Shown: piece after piece, positions 25,104 through 34,474 of the stretch
How the letters are laid out: each line of letters starts with the position of its first letter
How positions within the stretch are numbered: position 1 is the first letter of the stretch
NCBI GenBank assembly: GCA_002401485.1
Contig: NVTF01000007.1
Span: 1 to 49,271 of the forward strand
DNA: 49,271 bases
Direction: 5' to 3'
From: Elusimicrobiota bacterium
GTDB taxonomy: Bacteria > Elusimicrobiota > Elusimicrobia > UBA1565
Notes under the pieces: model-generated
Seen by the model: only the letters and a program-made list of their open reading frames with translations
The model's database searches: none
What the model was told of the DNA's origin: nothing
Translations under genes and position numbers: made by a program

Positions 25104-26540
25104 TTAGACCAACGCCGGTTCGAGCGTCTTGGAATCAAGCGTCTTGCCGTACTTCGCGCGTTTGATGAACTGCCCTTTCGGGAGCTTCGATGAAAGTTTT
25201 CCGTTTTCGACCATGTGATGACCGCGCATGAACACTTCTTTGATGGTGCATTCGACTTCGCGCCCTTCGTAGGGGTTGTAGTCGACGTTCATGTGATGGG
25301 TCTTCGCCGAGATCGTGTATTTTGTGCTGGGATCGATGATGGTGATATCGGCGTCAAATCCGATCGCGATGGTTCCCTTCTTGCCGTAAAGGCCGAAGAT
25401 CTTCGCGGGGTTGGTGGCGGTGAGCTCCACGAACTTGCTCGGCGTGATTTTCCCCTTCTCCACCGCGTCCCACATGAGCTGCATGCGGTTTTCGATGCCG
25501 GGGGCACCGTTGGGGATCTTGGAGAAGTCATCCTTGCCGAGAACCTTGCCCATCTTCGATCCGTCGCGAAGTTCAAAACAGAACGAGCAGTGATCGGTCG
25601 CGACGGTTGAAATCGTCCCATCGTTAAGGCCGCTCCAAAGTGCGCGTTCATTGCCCTTGGGGCGCAGCGGCGGCGACATGACAAACTTCGCGCCCTCAAA
25701 CCCTTCGCGCTGGTAGTCCTCATGCGAGAGATACAAATACTGCGGGCAGGTCTCCGCGATTACCGGCAATCCCTTGCGCTTCGCGCGGCGGACGGCGTCA
25801 AGAGCCTCCTCGGCTGTGAGGTGCACCACATAGAGGGGCGAACCCGCCATCTCAGCCAGAGCTATGCCGCGATTTGTCGCCTCAGCCTCGCAAGCCAACG
25901 GTCGGGTCAGCGCGTGCCACTCAGGCGAGGTATTGCCATTTTCGAGCGCTTCCTTGACCATGAGCTCTACGGTGTGGCCGTTTTCGCAATGCAATGAGAC
26001 CATGCCGCCGTTCTTGGCGCTTTGGCGCATGGCGCGGAAAATCGCGTCGTCTTCCGACATCAACGCTCCTTTATAAGCCATGAACAACTTAAAGCTGGGG
26101 ATGCCCTGCTCAACAATCGCGTCCATCTCGGGAACACGGCTCTCGGGCAGATCGGTGATGATGAGGTGAAAGCCGTAGTCGATGACGGATTTGCCGTCGG
26201 CTTTCTTGTGCCAGTTGTCGACGCCGGTCTGGAGGGATTCACCCGGGGCCTGGATCGCAAAGTCGACGAGGCAGGTGGTTCCACCCGCCGCGGCGCCTTC
26301 TGTACCGGTCTTAAAATCGTCAGCGGTCAACGCGCCCATAAACGGCATATCGAGATGCGTGTGCACGTCGATGCCGCCCGGCACAACCCGCATGCCCGTC
26401 GCGTCAATGACCTTCGCGCCGGCGGCGTCGAGATCACGGCCGATTTCAACGATGACCTCATCCTTTACGCCGATATCGGCGGTGAAGCGGTCGGATGCGG
26501 TTTGAATGTCCGCGTTTTTAATCACTAGATCTAATGCCAT
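25104..26540 (-). CDS. hydA: Dihydropyrimidinase/D-hydantoinase
   Basis: 478 residues, amidohydrolase fold with a binuclear metal centre. Zinc ligands DVHTHLD, the carboxylated lysine in SFKLFMAYKG, LHCENGH, VVHLTAEEALD and the conserved ATDHCSF (Asp and His) are all present. It opens the dihydrouracil or dihydrothymine ring to N-carbamoyl-beta-alanine or N-carbamoyl-beta-aminoisobutyrate. It lies between the NCS1 permease (10 bp) and the aldehyde dehydrogenase. Hydantoin hydrolysis is a possible side activity. Full length for the family. Confidence 0.96.
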   Translation of the reverse strand: MALDLVIKNADIQTASDRFTADIGVKDEVIVEIGRDLDAAGAKVIDATGMRVVPGGIDVHTHLDMPFMGALTADDFKTGTEGAAAGGTTCLVDFAIQAPGESLQTGVDNWHKKADGKSVIDYGFHLIITDLPESRVPEMDAIVEQGIPSFKLFMAYKGALMSEDDAIFRAMRQSAKNGGMVSLHCENGHTVELMVKEALENGNTSPEWHALTRPLACEAEATNRGIALAEMAGSPLYVVHLTAEEALDAVRRAKRKGLPVIAETCPQYLYLSHEDYQREGFEGAKFVMSPPLRPKGNERALWSGLNDGTISTVATDHCSFCFELRDGSKMGKVLGKDDFSKIPNGAPGIENRMQLMWDAVEKGKITPSKFVELTATNPAKIFGLYGKKGTIAIGFDADITIIDPSTKYTISAKTHHMNVDYNPYEGREVECTIKEVFMRGHHMVENGKLSSKLPKGQFIKRAKYGKTLDSKTLEPALV

Positions 26541-26550
26541 GTTAAGCTCC

Positions 26551-28068
26551 TTACTTCTTCTTAGAAATCAGTCCGTAAAACACGCCGGAAACGCCGAACG
26601 AGACGAACCACGCGTAGCTGTAAAGTTCCATCCAAAACGAAGAGACGGTCATCACCTTGATCGTCCCGAGAAAGCCGGGGACGCAGGGGGCGATACCGAG
26701 AACCAACGCAGCAATGGCCATCGGATTAAAGCCGCCCGTGTAGGCGTAGACACCCTTCGCGTCGTAGAGTGCGTCCAGGTCCAACTCCATCTTGCGCACC
26801 CAATAATAATCGGAGAGCATCACGCCCGCGATCGAACCCAAAAGCGCCGAATAACCAATCAGCCACGTGAAGATGTAGCCGGTGGGATCGGCGACAAGCT
26901 TCCACGGTTGAATCACGATACCGATGACTCCCGTGATGAGGCCGCCCATCTTAAACGAAATCTTCTTCGGCATAAGGTTCGAAAAACCGACGGCGGGGCT
27001 CACAACATTGGCTGCCAAGTTCGTTGACAGCGTCGCGAGCGTGAGCGCGAGCATCGCGAGTAAAACGACGATCGGATTCTGAAACTTCCCGAGAATCACG
27101 ACCGGATCCCAGATCGGATCCCCCCCGAAGATAACGACAGTCGCCGAGGTAACCGCCACGCCGATGAAGGCGATAAAGGTCATTGTTGTCGGCAGGCCCA
27201 TCGCCTGGCCCATGATTTGCTCGCGTTGATCGCGCGCGTGCCGGGAGAAATCCGGGATATTGAGCGAGAGAGTCGCCCAGAAGCCGACCATGCCGGTCAA
27301 CCCGGGGATGAAGACCTTCCAGAACTGCCCTTCCTTAGCTCCCCCCACGCCGAACTCAGACGGCCGGCTCAGCATCTCACCAAATCCGCCGGCCGCGAAG
27401 TAGGCCCACCCGAGCAATGCCAGCGCCATCACGATCAGCACCGGCGCGGCATAATCCTCAATATGACGAATCGACTCCATACCCCGCCAAACAATGCCCA
27501 TGTTGAGCGCCCAGAAAAACAGGAAACAGGCAAATTGGGCCGCGTTGATGCCCAGCCCGCCAATCAACGCCATCTCCGAAATTCCCGGCCAGAACACGAG
27601 CAGGCCTTGGTAAATCGCAAAGCCGCCGATCCAGGTTTGAATGCCGAACCAACCGCAAGCAACAAGTCCGCGCAGTACCGAGGGGATATGCGCCCCCTGC
27701 GTTCCAAACGCCGCGCGGCAGTACACCGGGAACGGGATCCCGTATTTCGTCCCCGCGTGCGCGTTGGCGATCATCGGACCAAGGACGATGACGTTGCCAA
27801 ACATGATCGTCAGCATCGCCTGCCACCAATTCATTCCTTGCTGAATCAGACTCGCGGCGAGCATGTAGCTCGGGATGCAGACGGCCATGCCGACCCACAG
27901 CGCCGCGATATCGAACCTACCCCACTTACGGTCCTTCGCGCCGACGGGCGCGATATCCTCGTTGTACAGGGGCGAACCGGAGATGTCGCTGCGAAGCTCG
28001 ACGATATCTGCGCTCATTTGGGGTGACCCGGAGATGTCGCGGCGAAGCTCGACGATATCTGGGCTCAT
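26551..28068 (-). CDS. NCS1-family nucleobase/hydantoin permease
   Basis: 505 residues with 12 predicted helices. Family signatures are WGRFDIAALWVGMAVCIPSY, PFPVYCRAAFGTQGAHIP and ACGWFGIQTWIGG. NCS1 carriers import uracil, thymine, allantoin or hydantoins with sodium or protons, supplying this operon. The N terminus contains two near-identical 17-residue copies (MSPDIVELRRDISGSPQ and MSADIVELRSDISGSPL), so either ATG could be used. The first ATG directly follows the ureidopropionase stop. The cytoplasmic repeat is absent from typical NCS1 proteins. Confidence 0.93.
   Translation of the reverse strand: MSPDIVELRRDISGSPQMSADIVELRSDISGSPLYNEDIAPVGAKDRKWGRFDIAALWVGMAVCIPSYMLAASLIQQGMNWWQAMLTIMFGNVIVLGPMIANAHAGTKYGIPFPVYCRAAFGTQGAHIPSVLRGLVACGWFGIQTWIGGFAIYQGLLVFWPGISEMALIGGLGINAAQFACFLFFWALNMGIVWRGMESIRHIEDYAAPVLIVMALALLGWAYFAAGGFGEMLSRPSEFGVGGAKEGQFWKVFIPGLTGMVGFWATLSLNIPDFSRHARDQREQIMGQAMGLPTTMTFIAFIGVAVTSATVVIFGGDPIWDPVVILGKFQNPIVVLLAMLALTLATLSTNLAANVVSPAVGFSNLMPKKISFKMGGLITGVIGIVIQPWKLVADPTGYIFTWLIGYSALLGSIAGVMLSDYYWVRKMELDLDALYDAKGVYAYTGGFNPMAIAALVLGIAPCVPGFLGTIKVMTVSSFWMELYSYAWFVSFGVSGVFYGLISKKK
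27967..28068. repeat. 51-bp tandem duplication at the NCS1 start
   Basis: Two 51-bp copies, 28068-28018 and 28017-27967 on the minus strand, both beginning ATGAGC and encoding MSxDIVELRxDISGSPx. The CCCTAAATG junction of the upstream stop and start reappears as CCCCAAATG before the second copy, with CAA in place of the TAA stop. This is a recent in-frame duplication of the gene start. Confidence 0.92.
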
Positions 28069-28944
28069 TTAGGGAAGCATCTCCACCAAATCACCGTAGG
28101 TTTCCGGCCGGCGGTCCCGGAAGAACTGCCAGGTGTTGCGGACCTTCACGATTTCGTCAAAGTCGAGATCCGCCACAATTAATTCGTCTTTATCGCGGGA
28201 ACCGACTTCAACCATTTGACCGCGTGGGTCGCAGAAGTAGCTCTGGCCGTAAAACTCACCGAATTCCCAGGGCTTCTCGGTTCCCACCCGGTTAATCGCG
28301 CCGATGTAGTATTGATTCGCAACCGCGTGCGCAGGCTGCTCAAGCTTCCAGAGATATTCGGAAAGGCCGGCTACCGTCGCCGACGGGTTAAAAACAATCT
28401 CCGCGCCATTGAGGCCGAGGATGCGCGCCCCGTCAGGGAAATGGCGGTCGTAGCAAATGTAAACGCCGACCTTGCCGTATTTGGTTTGGAAAACCGGGTA
28501 GCCGGTGTTGCCGGGCTTGAAGTAGAACTTTTCCCAGAAGCCGGGCGCGCAATGCGGAATATGATTTTTGCGGTAAGAACCCAGCAAGGTTCCATCGGCG
28601 TCGATGACGGCGGCCGTGTTGTAATACGTTCCGGGCGACGGCGTCTCGTAGATCGGAAGCACAATCACCATATTGTGCTTCTTGGCGAGCTTCTGAAAGA
28701 TTTGCGTCGTCGGGCCATCGATCCGTTCGGCGGATTCGTACCAACGCACGTCCTGTTCGCAGCAGAAATAAGGCCCGTAAAAAATTTCCTGAAGGCAAAG
28801 CATCTGAACCTTCTTTTCGCCGGCTTCATCGACGAGCTTAATATGCTTGTCGATCATCTTTTTCTTGATGTCGGCGATCGAGTGATCGTCGATGGACCAA
28901 TCGCAGGATGCCTGAATCAAACCGGCTCGGACGTTTCTTGCCAT
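28069..28944 (-). CDS. Beta-ureidopropionase (N-carbamoyl-beta-alanine amidohydrolase), nitrilase family
   Basis: 291 residues. The nitrilase triad is visible: Glu in CLQEIFYGPYF, Lys in SYRKNHIPH and Cys in VYICYDRHFPDGARILGL. The HFP and NPSAT stretches match ureidopropionase and N-carbamoylputrescine amidase-type members. It releases beta-alanine, carbon dioxide and ammonia from N-carbamoyl-beta-alanine. Its TAA is immediately followed by the permease ATG, and it starts 13 bp after preA. Operon context fixes the substrate assignment. Confidence 0.95.
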   Translation of the reverse strand: MARNVRAGLIQASCDWSIDDHSIADIKKKMIDKHIKLVDEAGEKKVQMLCLQEIFYGPYFCCEQDVRWYESAERIDGPTTQIFQKLAKKHNMVIVLPIYETPSPGTYYNTAAVIDADGTLLGSYRKNHIPHCAPGFWEKFYFKPGNTGYPVFQTKYGKVGVYICYDRHFPDGARILGLNGAEIVFNPSATVAGLSEYLWKLEQPAHAVANQYYIGAINRVGTEKPWEFGEFYGQSYFCDPRGQMVEVGSRDKDELIVADLDFDEIVKVRNTWQFFRDRRPETYGDLVEMLP

Positions 28945-28957
28945 CTTTATTTCTCCT

Positions 28958-30313
28958 CTAGTCGTGAAAACGCTTATAAACTTCTTTATAGCCCGTCATG
29001 CCCGCAGCGGTGTACTGCTCCCAGGTCAGCGGCGCGTGCCCCGTCTCAACGTCTTCCATAGTAATGCACTCCTCAACAGGACACACCAGCGAGCACAAAT
29101 TGCAGCCGACGCAATCTTCTTCGATCACGGTTGGGATTTTCCAACCCTTTCCGGTCTTGCCGTAGTCGGAGGGACGCACAATGCACTGATGTGCGGTGTC
29201 ATTGCAGGCGATGAAGCACAAATCACATTCGATGCATGTGCTCGAATCGATCTTCGCCACCGTTTTATGGTGAAGATTCAGATGCTTCCATTCAACGATA
29301 TCGCCGGCGGACTTGCCGATAAAATCGTCCAGCGTCTCGAATTCATGCTCACGCATCCAATTTTCTAATCCGGAAATCATGTCTTCCACAATGCGGAAAC
29401 CATAATGCATGACCGCCGTGCAAACCTGAACACTGCTCGAACCCAACAGCAAAAATTCGGTGGCGTCGCGCCAGTCGGACACGCCGCCGATGCCTGAAAT
29501 CGGCAAATTCTTCGTCTCAGGATCGTTTGCAATCTGGCTGACCATGTTCAAGGCGATCGGCTTCACCGCCGGGCCGCAATACCCGCCATGCGCACCCTTG
29601 CCGCCGATCGCGAACTTCGGCTTGAGGGTATCGAGATCGATGCCCATCACCGAGTTAATGGTATTAATCAGACTGACCCCGTCGGTCTTACCGGCCATCG
29701 CAGCCCGCGCGGGGAATCGAACATCAGCGATATTAGGCGTCAACTTCGTCAGCACGGGAGTCTTCGCGACTTCCTTCACATACTCGACTACTTTTTGAAT
29801 GTACTCCGGCACCTGACCGACCGCGGCGCCCATGCCGCGCTCCGACATTCCGTGGGGACAGCCGAAATTGAGCTCGAGACCATCACAACCGGTGTCTTCC
29901 GCCTTTTTCACAATGTCATGCCAATTCTTTCGCTCACACGGCACCATGAGACTGACGATCACGGCATGTTTCGGGTATTTTTTCTTAACCTCTGCGATTT
30001 CCTTGAGGTTCACATCGAGCGGGCGGTCGGTGATAAGCTCCACATTGTTAAAACCGGCCATCTTCATTCCGCCGATGTCGATGGCGCCGTAGCGAGAGGT
30101 CACATTAACGACGGCCGGATCCTCGCCGAGCGTCTTCCAGACGGCGCCCCCCCAGCCATGATCGAACGCACGCATCACCTGTTCACCGGAATTTGCCGGC
30201 GGGGCGGAGGCGAGCCAAAACGGGTTGGGCGATTTAATGCCGGCCGTGTTGGAGGAAAGATCGACCTTTCCTTTGAGTTTCTTAAACGTTCGCGGTTTCA
30301 AGTGTTTTCGCAT
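28958..30313 (-). CDS. preA: NAD-dependent dihydropyrimidine dehydrogenase subunit PreA
   Basis: 452 residues from MRKHLKPR; the longer track start would run deep into preT. The FMN-binding barrel has NPFWLASAPPANSG, the active-site cysteine in LNFGCPHGM, TKLTPN and the ISGIGGVSDW phosphate loop. The C terminus holds two 4Fe-4S motifs, CIECDLCFIAC and CVGCNLCSLVC. With PreT it reduces uracil and thymine to the dihydro forms. The start overlaps preT by 32 bp. Length and domain order match bacterial PreA. Confidence 0.95.
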   Translation of the reverse strand: MRKHLKPRTFKKLKGKVDLSSNTAGIKSPNPFWLASAPPANSGEQVMRAFDHGWGGAVWKTLGEDPAVVNVTSRYGAIDIGGMKMAGFNNVELITDRPLDVNLKEIAEVKKKYPKHAVIVSLMVPCERKNWHDIVKKAEDTGCDGLELNFGCPHGMSERGMGAAVGQVPEYIQKVVEYVKEVAKTPVLTKLTPNIADVRFPARAAMAGKTDGVSLINTINSVMGIDLDTLKPKFAIGGKGAHGGYCGPAVKPIALNMVSQIANDPETKNLPISGIGGVSDWRDATEFLLLGSSSVQVCTAVMHYGFRIVEDMISGLENWMREHEFETLDDFIGKSAGDIVEWKHLNLHHKTVAKIDSSTCIECDLCFIACNDTAHQCIVRPSDYGKTGKGWKIPTVIEEDCVGCNLCSLVCPVEECITMEDVETGHAPLTWEQYTAAGMTGYKEVYKRFHD

Positions 30314-31712
30314 GATGGTGGTTTGGCGGCCGAACAGTGCGCACGCCCTCAATGGTTTGGATCCAATCAGAATGCTCCGGGCCCGGGGGGTTTCCCGGGA
30401 AGAGCGTGTTGAAAATTCCCAACGCCGCACGTTTGCCGTGTGCGGCCGCGTTCACGATTTCGGCGCCACCGTTAACCGCGTCCCCCCCTGCAAATACCAT
30501 AGGATTGGAGGTCTGCAGCGTGGTCGCGTCAACGACAATGCGTCCTTTTTTATCAAGCGTGATGCCCGCGGTTTTAGAAAGCAGATCGACCTGTTTGGTC
30601 TGCCCGATGGCTTTCACAATACGATCGCAGGGGATCTCAAACTCCGAACCCTCGATCGGCAGCACCTTTCCGTCTTTTAATTCGGTGCGCTGGAGGCGAA
30701 TGCCAGTGACCTTGTCGTCGCCGAGAATTGCAATCGGCATGGTTTGCCACTCGAACGTGATTTCATCGCCCGCAGCCAATTCGTATTCATAGTCATACGC
30801 CGACATATCAGCACGACCGCGACGATACGACATCACAACCTTCGGTGTCCCGATGCGCTTGGCTTGGGTAACAACATCAATGGCGGTATTGCCCGCACCG
30901 ATGCAAACGGTGGTCTCTCCAGCGGGAATCGCGTCAAACTCGTGATTCTTGATGTACTCGATAAAATGAAGGGCCTCGTACACACCCTTCAGACCTTCAC
31001 CCGGAATTGCGAGCGGTGCTGTCGCGCCCAGACCGACGCCTAAGAAAATCGCGTCAAACTTCTTTTCGAGGTCTTCAAATTTCAAATCATCCCCGAGAAC
31101 GGTTTCGTAGCGAATATCGACGCCGAGGTCGAGAACCAGCGCGACCTCATCCAACGCGACCCTCTGATCCATCTTATACTCCGCCATCCCGTAGGTATTT
31201 AACCCGCCCGGCATCGGTTTTTTTTCAAAAACCGTGACCGCAAATCCCAATCGCCGTAAATACGCCGCAGCGGAAAGCCCCGCCGGTCCTCCGCCCACAA
31301 TCCCAACCGTTTTGCCGTTGGGCTCTCCGGCCTCAAAAGGCTGAATACCCTTCTCCATCAGGGCGTCCGTTGCAAATCTCTGCAAGCGTCCGATTTCAAT
31401 CGGTTTTTCATGCCAGCCGAGATATACGCACGAACCCTCGCATAAGGCTTCCACCGGACAGACACGGGCGCAGGAATGACCCATCGCATTGGCATCAAAA
31501 ATTGTAATGGCCGATCCTAAATTGTCTTTCGAACCGATTTGTTTGATGAACTTCGGGATATTGATATGGGTCGGGCACGCAATAGTGCAGGGCGAGTCGT
31601 AGCAGTTGAGACAGCGGTCCGCTTCAACTCGCGCCTCCTCGCGGCGCATAGGAGGCGTCATTTCCTTTAACAGTGGAAAATCGTCGATCGTTTTATTGTT
31701 TTTATCGCTCAT
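30282..31712 (-). CDS. preT: NAD-dependent dihydropyrimidine dehydrogenase subunit PreT
   Basis: 476 residues from MSDKNNKT, 26 codons inside the track ORF. The N-terminal cluster domain has CLNCYDSPCTIACPTHINIP and CARVCPVEALCEGSC, followed by the FAD site VGIVGGGPAGLSAAAYL and an NAD site around CIGAGNTAIDV. Electrons from NAD(P)H pass through FAD and iron-sulphur clusters to PreA. It is the first gene of the operon, 54 bp after a good promoter. The family and the pairing with PreA are unambiguous. Confidence 0.95.
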   Translation of the reverse strand: MSDKNNKTIDDFPLLKEMTPPMRREEARVEADRCLNCYDSPCTIACPTHINIPKFIKQIGSKDNLGSAITIFDANAMGHSCARVCPVEALCEGSCVYLGWHEKPIEIGRLQRFATDALMEKGIQPFEAGEPNGKTVGIVGGGPAGLSAAAYLRRLGFAVTVFEKKPMPGGLNTYGMAEYKMDQRVALDEVALVLDLGVDIRYETVLGDDLKFEDLEKKFDAIFLGVGLGATAPLAIPGEGLKGVYEALHFIEYIKNHEFDAIPAGETTVCIGAGNTAIDVVTQAKRIGTPKVVMSYRRGRADMSAYDYEYELAAGDEITFEWQTMPIAILGDDKVTGIRLQRTELKDGKVLPIEGSEFEIPCDRIVKAIGQTKQVDLLSKTAGITLDKKGRIVVDATTLQTSNPMVFAGGDAVNGGAEIVNAAAHGKRAALGIFNTLFPGNPPGPEHSDWIQTIEGVRTVRPPNHHHAKTLETANV

Positions 31713-31765
31713 AAACGGAGTCCGGCTGAAGCATGCCTGAAGGGACATACAAACGGCGGACCTCC

Positions 31766-31795
31766 ATTGTACCGCGACCCATAATTCCAAGTCAA
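31766..31795 (-). promoter_or_regulatory. Promoter of the pyrimidine degradation operon
   Basis: On the minus strand TTGACT (31795-31790), an 18-bp spacer and TACAAT (31771-31766). The leader to the preT ATG would be about 45 bases. A CAGGTC-N4-GACCTG palindrome sits 12 bp upstream of the -35 box. Confidence 0.7.
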
Positions 31796-31806
31796 CCGGA
31801 GATTTG

Positions 31807-31822
31807 CAGGTCTTTAGACCTG
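31807..31822. promoter_or_regulatory. Palindrome CAGGTC-TTTA-GACCTG (copy A)
   Basis: Perfect 6-bp arms around a 4-base spacer, or 7+2+7 if inner bases pair, in the divergent region between preT and the histidine kinase gene. It is followed by an ATGTGC...GCACAT hairpin at 31841-31858. The same arms occur at 41256-41271, and related sites at 35794-35809 and 48617-48632. No known regulator is assigned. Confidence 0.55.
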
Positions 31823-31907
31823 GGCAATAGAGGCATTCTGATGTGCTTTAGGGCACATTTAGAGGCATCTTGCGGGTTTTCCCGAATCCGACAATACTGG
31901 GGACGCT

Positions 31908-33887
31908 ATGCCTGAAATCGTCATTCTCAAGGGAAAGGCCGAAATCAGCCGAATTTCCCTATTTGGGAACTCCCTTTCCGTCGGGAGAGACCCCTCCAAC
32001 GGAATTGTGGTCGATGATCCCCGCGTCTCGCGAAAACACGCCCGGATTTTTCGGGAAAACGACGATTTTATTTACGAAGACGTTGGCAGCACGATGGGCA
32101 GCCTCTTCAGTGGAAAAGAGGTCTCCCGGCATGTTTTTTCCAACGGCGACACCATTGAACTGGGACAATCCAGCCTTGTATTTGTAGCCATAGACGGCGA
32201 TTTGGTCGATATCGAGGCCTCAACCCCGGGACCTGACAAAGGGTCGCTGAAAACCTGGCCCAACCTCGGCAACATGCTGGACAAGGTTGATGAGTCCGGT
32301 GAAAGTTCTCGACTTTTAAAAGCTTTATTTGAAATCAGCCTCGAACTCGACTCTGCGGAAGAATTCGATGATGTTTTGACTCGAATCATGGATAAGGCTC
32401 TGGTCATGATGGGCGGAGAACGGGGTTTCATCATGCTCCGGGATTTAGATTCCGGGCAATTACGTCTGCATTCGGCACGCGATACGCAAGGAGAAATCAC
32501 AGGCGTCAACGCGGAAGGAGTCAGCAAGTCCCTCATGGAGAAGGTTCTCAACACAGGCGAACCCGTGCTCATCGACAACGCAATGGACCCCGAAATGCAA
32601 ACCCGCAGCATGGTCATGAATCATATTCACTCCGCGATGTGCGTGCCCCTCAAGAACGGAAACGAAGTGGCGGGTGTGATCTACGCGGACCATCGCTCAC
32701 GCTCCAGTGCCTTTACCGACACAGACCTTGCATTTTTCACGACCTTCGCCATCCAGGCTAAGGCGGCCATCGACTCCAGCCGGGCCTACTGGAAACTAGT
32801 CGATGGCCTATTCAGCGCCTCCGGAGACTTCGTCGCTGTTTGCTCCCCTGAGGGACGCATCACGCGGGCCAACAAAGGCGCGCTCGAACTGCTGGGCTTG
32901 GCTTCTTCTGAAATAGAAGGACGCCCCATCGAATCCATCGTGGCTGCCACTGACCAACCCGCGGCGCTTGTTTTGGTCCAAAAAATCACTTCCAGCGGTC
33001 GGGCGCAAGGAGAAACACTTCAATTGCAGCATTCGGATGGACGCCTGATCGCGATCAACCTCTCTGGATTTGTTATGCGGGACCGGCAGGGTTCGGTTCA
33101 AGGCCTTTGCCTGATCGGTCGCGACCTCACCAATGAAATGAAGCTCATCGCTCATTTGAAGAGCGTGACGGCACGGCTTTTCGAGGTCAACAACATGAAA
33201 TCCGAATTTGTGGGAATGATCTCCCACGAGTTAAAAGGCCCTCTCACGGTCATTCTGGGATTTGCCGATATGCTCAGGAAAAGTCCGGACATGCTCCAAA
33301 ACCCGGAGAAAACCTCTCAGCGCCTCACCCAAATTATGTTGGCCGGAGAGAGAGCAAACACCCTGATCGGGGAACTCCTGGAACTGAATCAACTCGAAAC
33401 AGGACGTACTGATTTGAAGGTGGCCCGGCTCGACGTGATCGAAATACTAAACGCCTCCGTGCAAGGCCTCGCGCTCTCCGCCCAGAAAAACAATATCACC
33501 GTGACGATCACAACCCCGGAAAAAACTCCGCAGATTTTGGCGGATGCTAATTTAATTCGACGCGTCTTCGATAACCTTATTTCCAACGGCATCAAATACA
33601 ACAAAAACGGAGGAAAGCTCGCAATTTCGATCCTTGTGCACGCCGGCCAAACCGAGTTTCGATTCAAAGACGAAGGCGTCGGGCTTTCGGCCAACGATCA
33701 AAAAAATGTCTTCACCCAATTCTTTCGATCGGCGAATACCGCACAATCCCACAAAGGAACGGGTCTCGGCCTTTCCATCGTCAAGGCAATCGTCGAACGC
33801 CACGGCGGAACACTCTCCCTGGAGAGTGAACTCGGCAACGGAACGACGTATATCACCACATTGCTTCTAGAACCGCCCAAAATATGA
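31908..33887 (+). CDS. FHA-GAF-PAS sensor histidine kinase
   Basis: 659 residues, no membrane helix, so cytoplasmic. Domains in order: FHA (about 1-100; LSVGRDPSNGIVV, SRKHARI), GAF (about 125-290; GGERGFIMLRDLDSG), PAS (about 300-415; AVCSPEGRITRANKGALELLG), HisKA with the phospho-acceptor His in MISHELKGPLTV (about 440) and HATPase_c (NLISNGIKYN, GVGLS, GTGLGLSIVKAIVERHGG). The FHA head couples it to Ser/Thr phosphorylation, consistent with the kinase operon at 7-11 kb. No response regulator is adjacent. The downstream membrane gene overlaps its stop. Confidence 0.94.
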   Translation: MPEIVILKGKAEISRISLFGNSLSVGRDPSNGIVVDDPRVSRKHARIFRENDDFIYEDVGSTMGSLFSGKEVSRHVFSNGDTIELGQSSLVFVAIDGDLVDIEASTPGPDKGSLKTWPNLGNMLDKVDESGESSRLLKALFEISLELDSAEEFDDVLTRIMDKALVMMGGERGFIMLRDLDSGQLRLHSARDTQGEITGVNAEGVSKSLMEKVLNTGEPVLIDNAMDPEMQTRSMVMNHIHSAMCVPLKNGNEVAGVIYADHRSRSSAFTDTDLAFFTTFAIQAKAAIDSSRAYWKLVDGLFSASGDFVAVCSPEGRITRANKGALELLGLASSEIEGRPIESIVAATDQPAALVLVQKITSSGRAQGETLQLQHSDGRLIAINLSGFVMRDRQGSVQGLCLIGRDLTNEMKLIAHLKSVTARLFEVNNMKSEFVGMISHELKGPLTVILGFADMLRKSPDMLQNPEKTSQRLTQIMLAGERANTLIGELLELNQLETGRTDLKVARLDVIEILNASVQGLALSAQKNNITVTITTPEKTPQILADANLIRRVFDNLISNGIKYNKNGGKLAISILVHAGQTEFRFKDEGVGLSANDQKNVFTQFFRSANTAQSHKGTGLGLSIVKAIVERHGGTLSLESELGNGTTYITTLLLEPPKI

Positions 33888-34474
33888 GCGGCGAAGCCAA
33901 ATATGAATTCGACGACTCCTGGGACAATGCCTCACGGGAGCCCCTTGAGATATTCGCGCATATTCGCATGTTTCCGATGCTGCTGGTGCCCCTGCTTTTC
34001 GGGACCCTGTGCATCTTTTGGTTTTCGCATTCCGCCGGAATGGGAGCCTTTCGCGCCGGTATCGCCGCACTCGTTTTTCTCGTCGTCTGGACCCTCACAA
34101 CCGCCTTCCTCCCGACGATTTTTAAGGGCCTCTTCGTAATCCTCATCATCGGCGTTGCGGGATGGGCCTACATCATGATTCGCGCGAAAATGCCGGACAT
34201 GCTCCAAGCGGGTCTCATGACCTTTATCGCCGTTGCACTCGCCACCTTCATCGGGGTCACAATTCTACGAGCCGAATTTCTTGTACCGGTTGCCTCCGAT
34301 CCCAAACACCTCGATGTAGCCGTTCGTCTCGAATCAATCAAACAGCGCCTGCCCCATGCCGCCCCAAGCCCAAATTCCGGCGGCACTCGAAAAGGTCGTC
34401 GCACGTGGATTGGCGAAGGATCCCGGGGACCGCTACGCGTCGGCTCAAGGGTTTGCGGAAGCCCTCGCGTTTAA
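33884..34474 (+). CDS. Membrane protein with abnormal C terminus
   Basis: 196 residues, starting as ATGA over the histidine kinase stop. Four hydrophobic helices (about 30-48, 55-72, 75-95 and 105-125) follow a short acidic N terminus. I do not recognise the family. After about residue 155 the sequence becomes Gly/Arg/Pro-rich (SGGTRKGRRTW) and hydrophilic, in a stretch whose other frame encodes the end of a Ser/Thr kinase. The native C terminus was probably lost or replaced at that junction, so the annotated end may not be original. Confidence 0.6.
   Translation: MSGEAKYEFDDSWDNASREPLEIFAHIRMFPMLLVPLLFGTLCIFWFSHSAGMGAFRAGIAALVFLVVWTLTTAFLPTIFKGLFVILIIGVAGWAYIMIRAKMPDMLQAGLMTFIAVALATFIGVTILRAEFLVPVASDPKHLDVAVRLESIKQRLPHAAPSPNSGGTRKGRRTWIGEGSRGPLRVGSRVCGSPRV

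Noticed and set aside
27217-28026. 269-codon plus-strand ORF
   Set aside because: Antisense to the NCS1 permease; charged composition typical of reverse-complement membrane codons.
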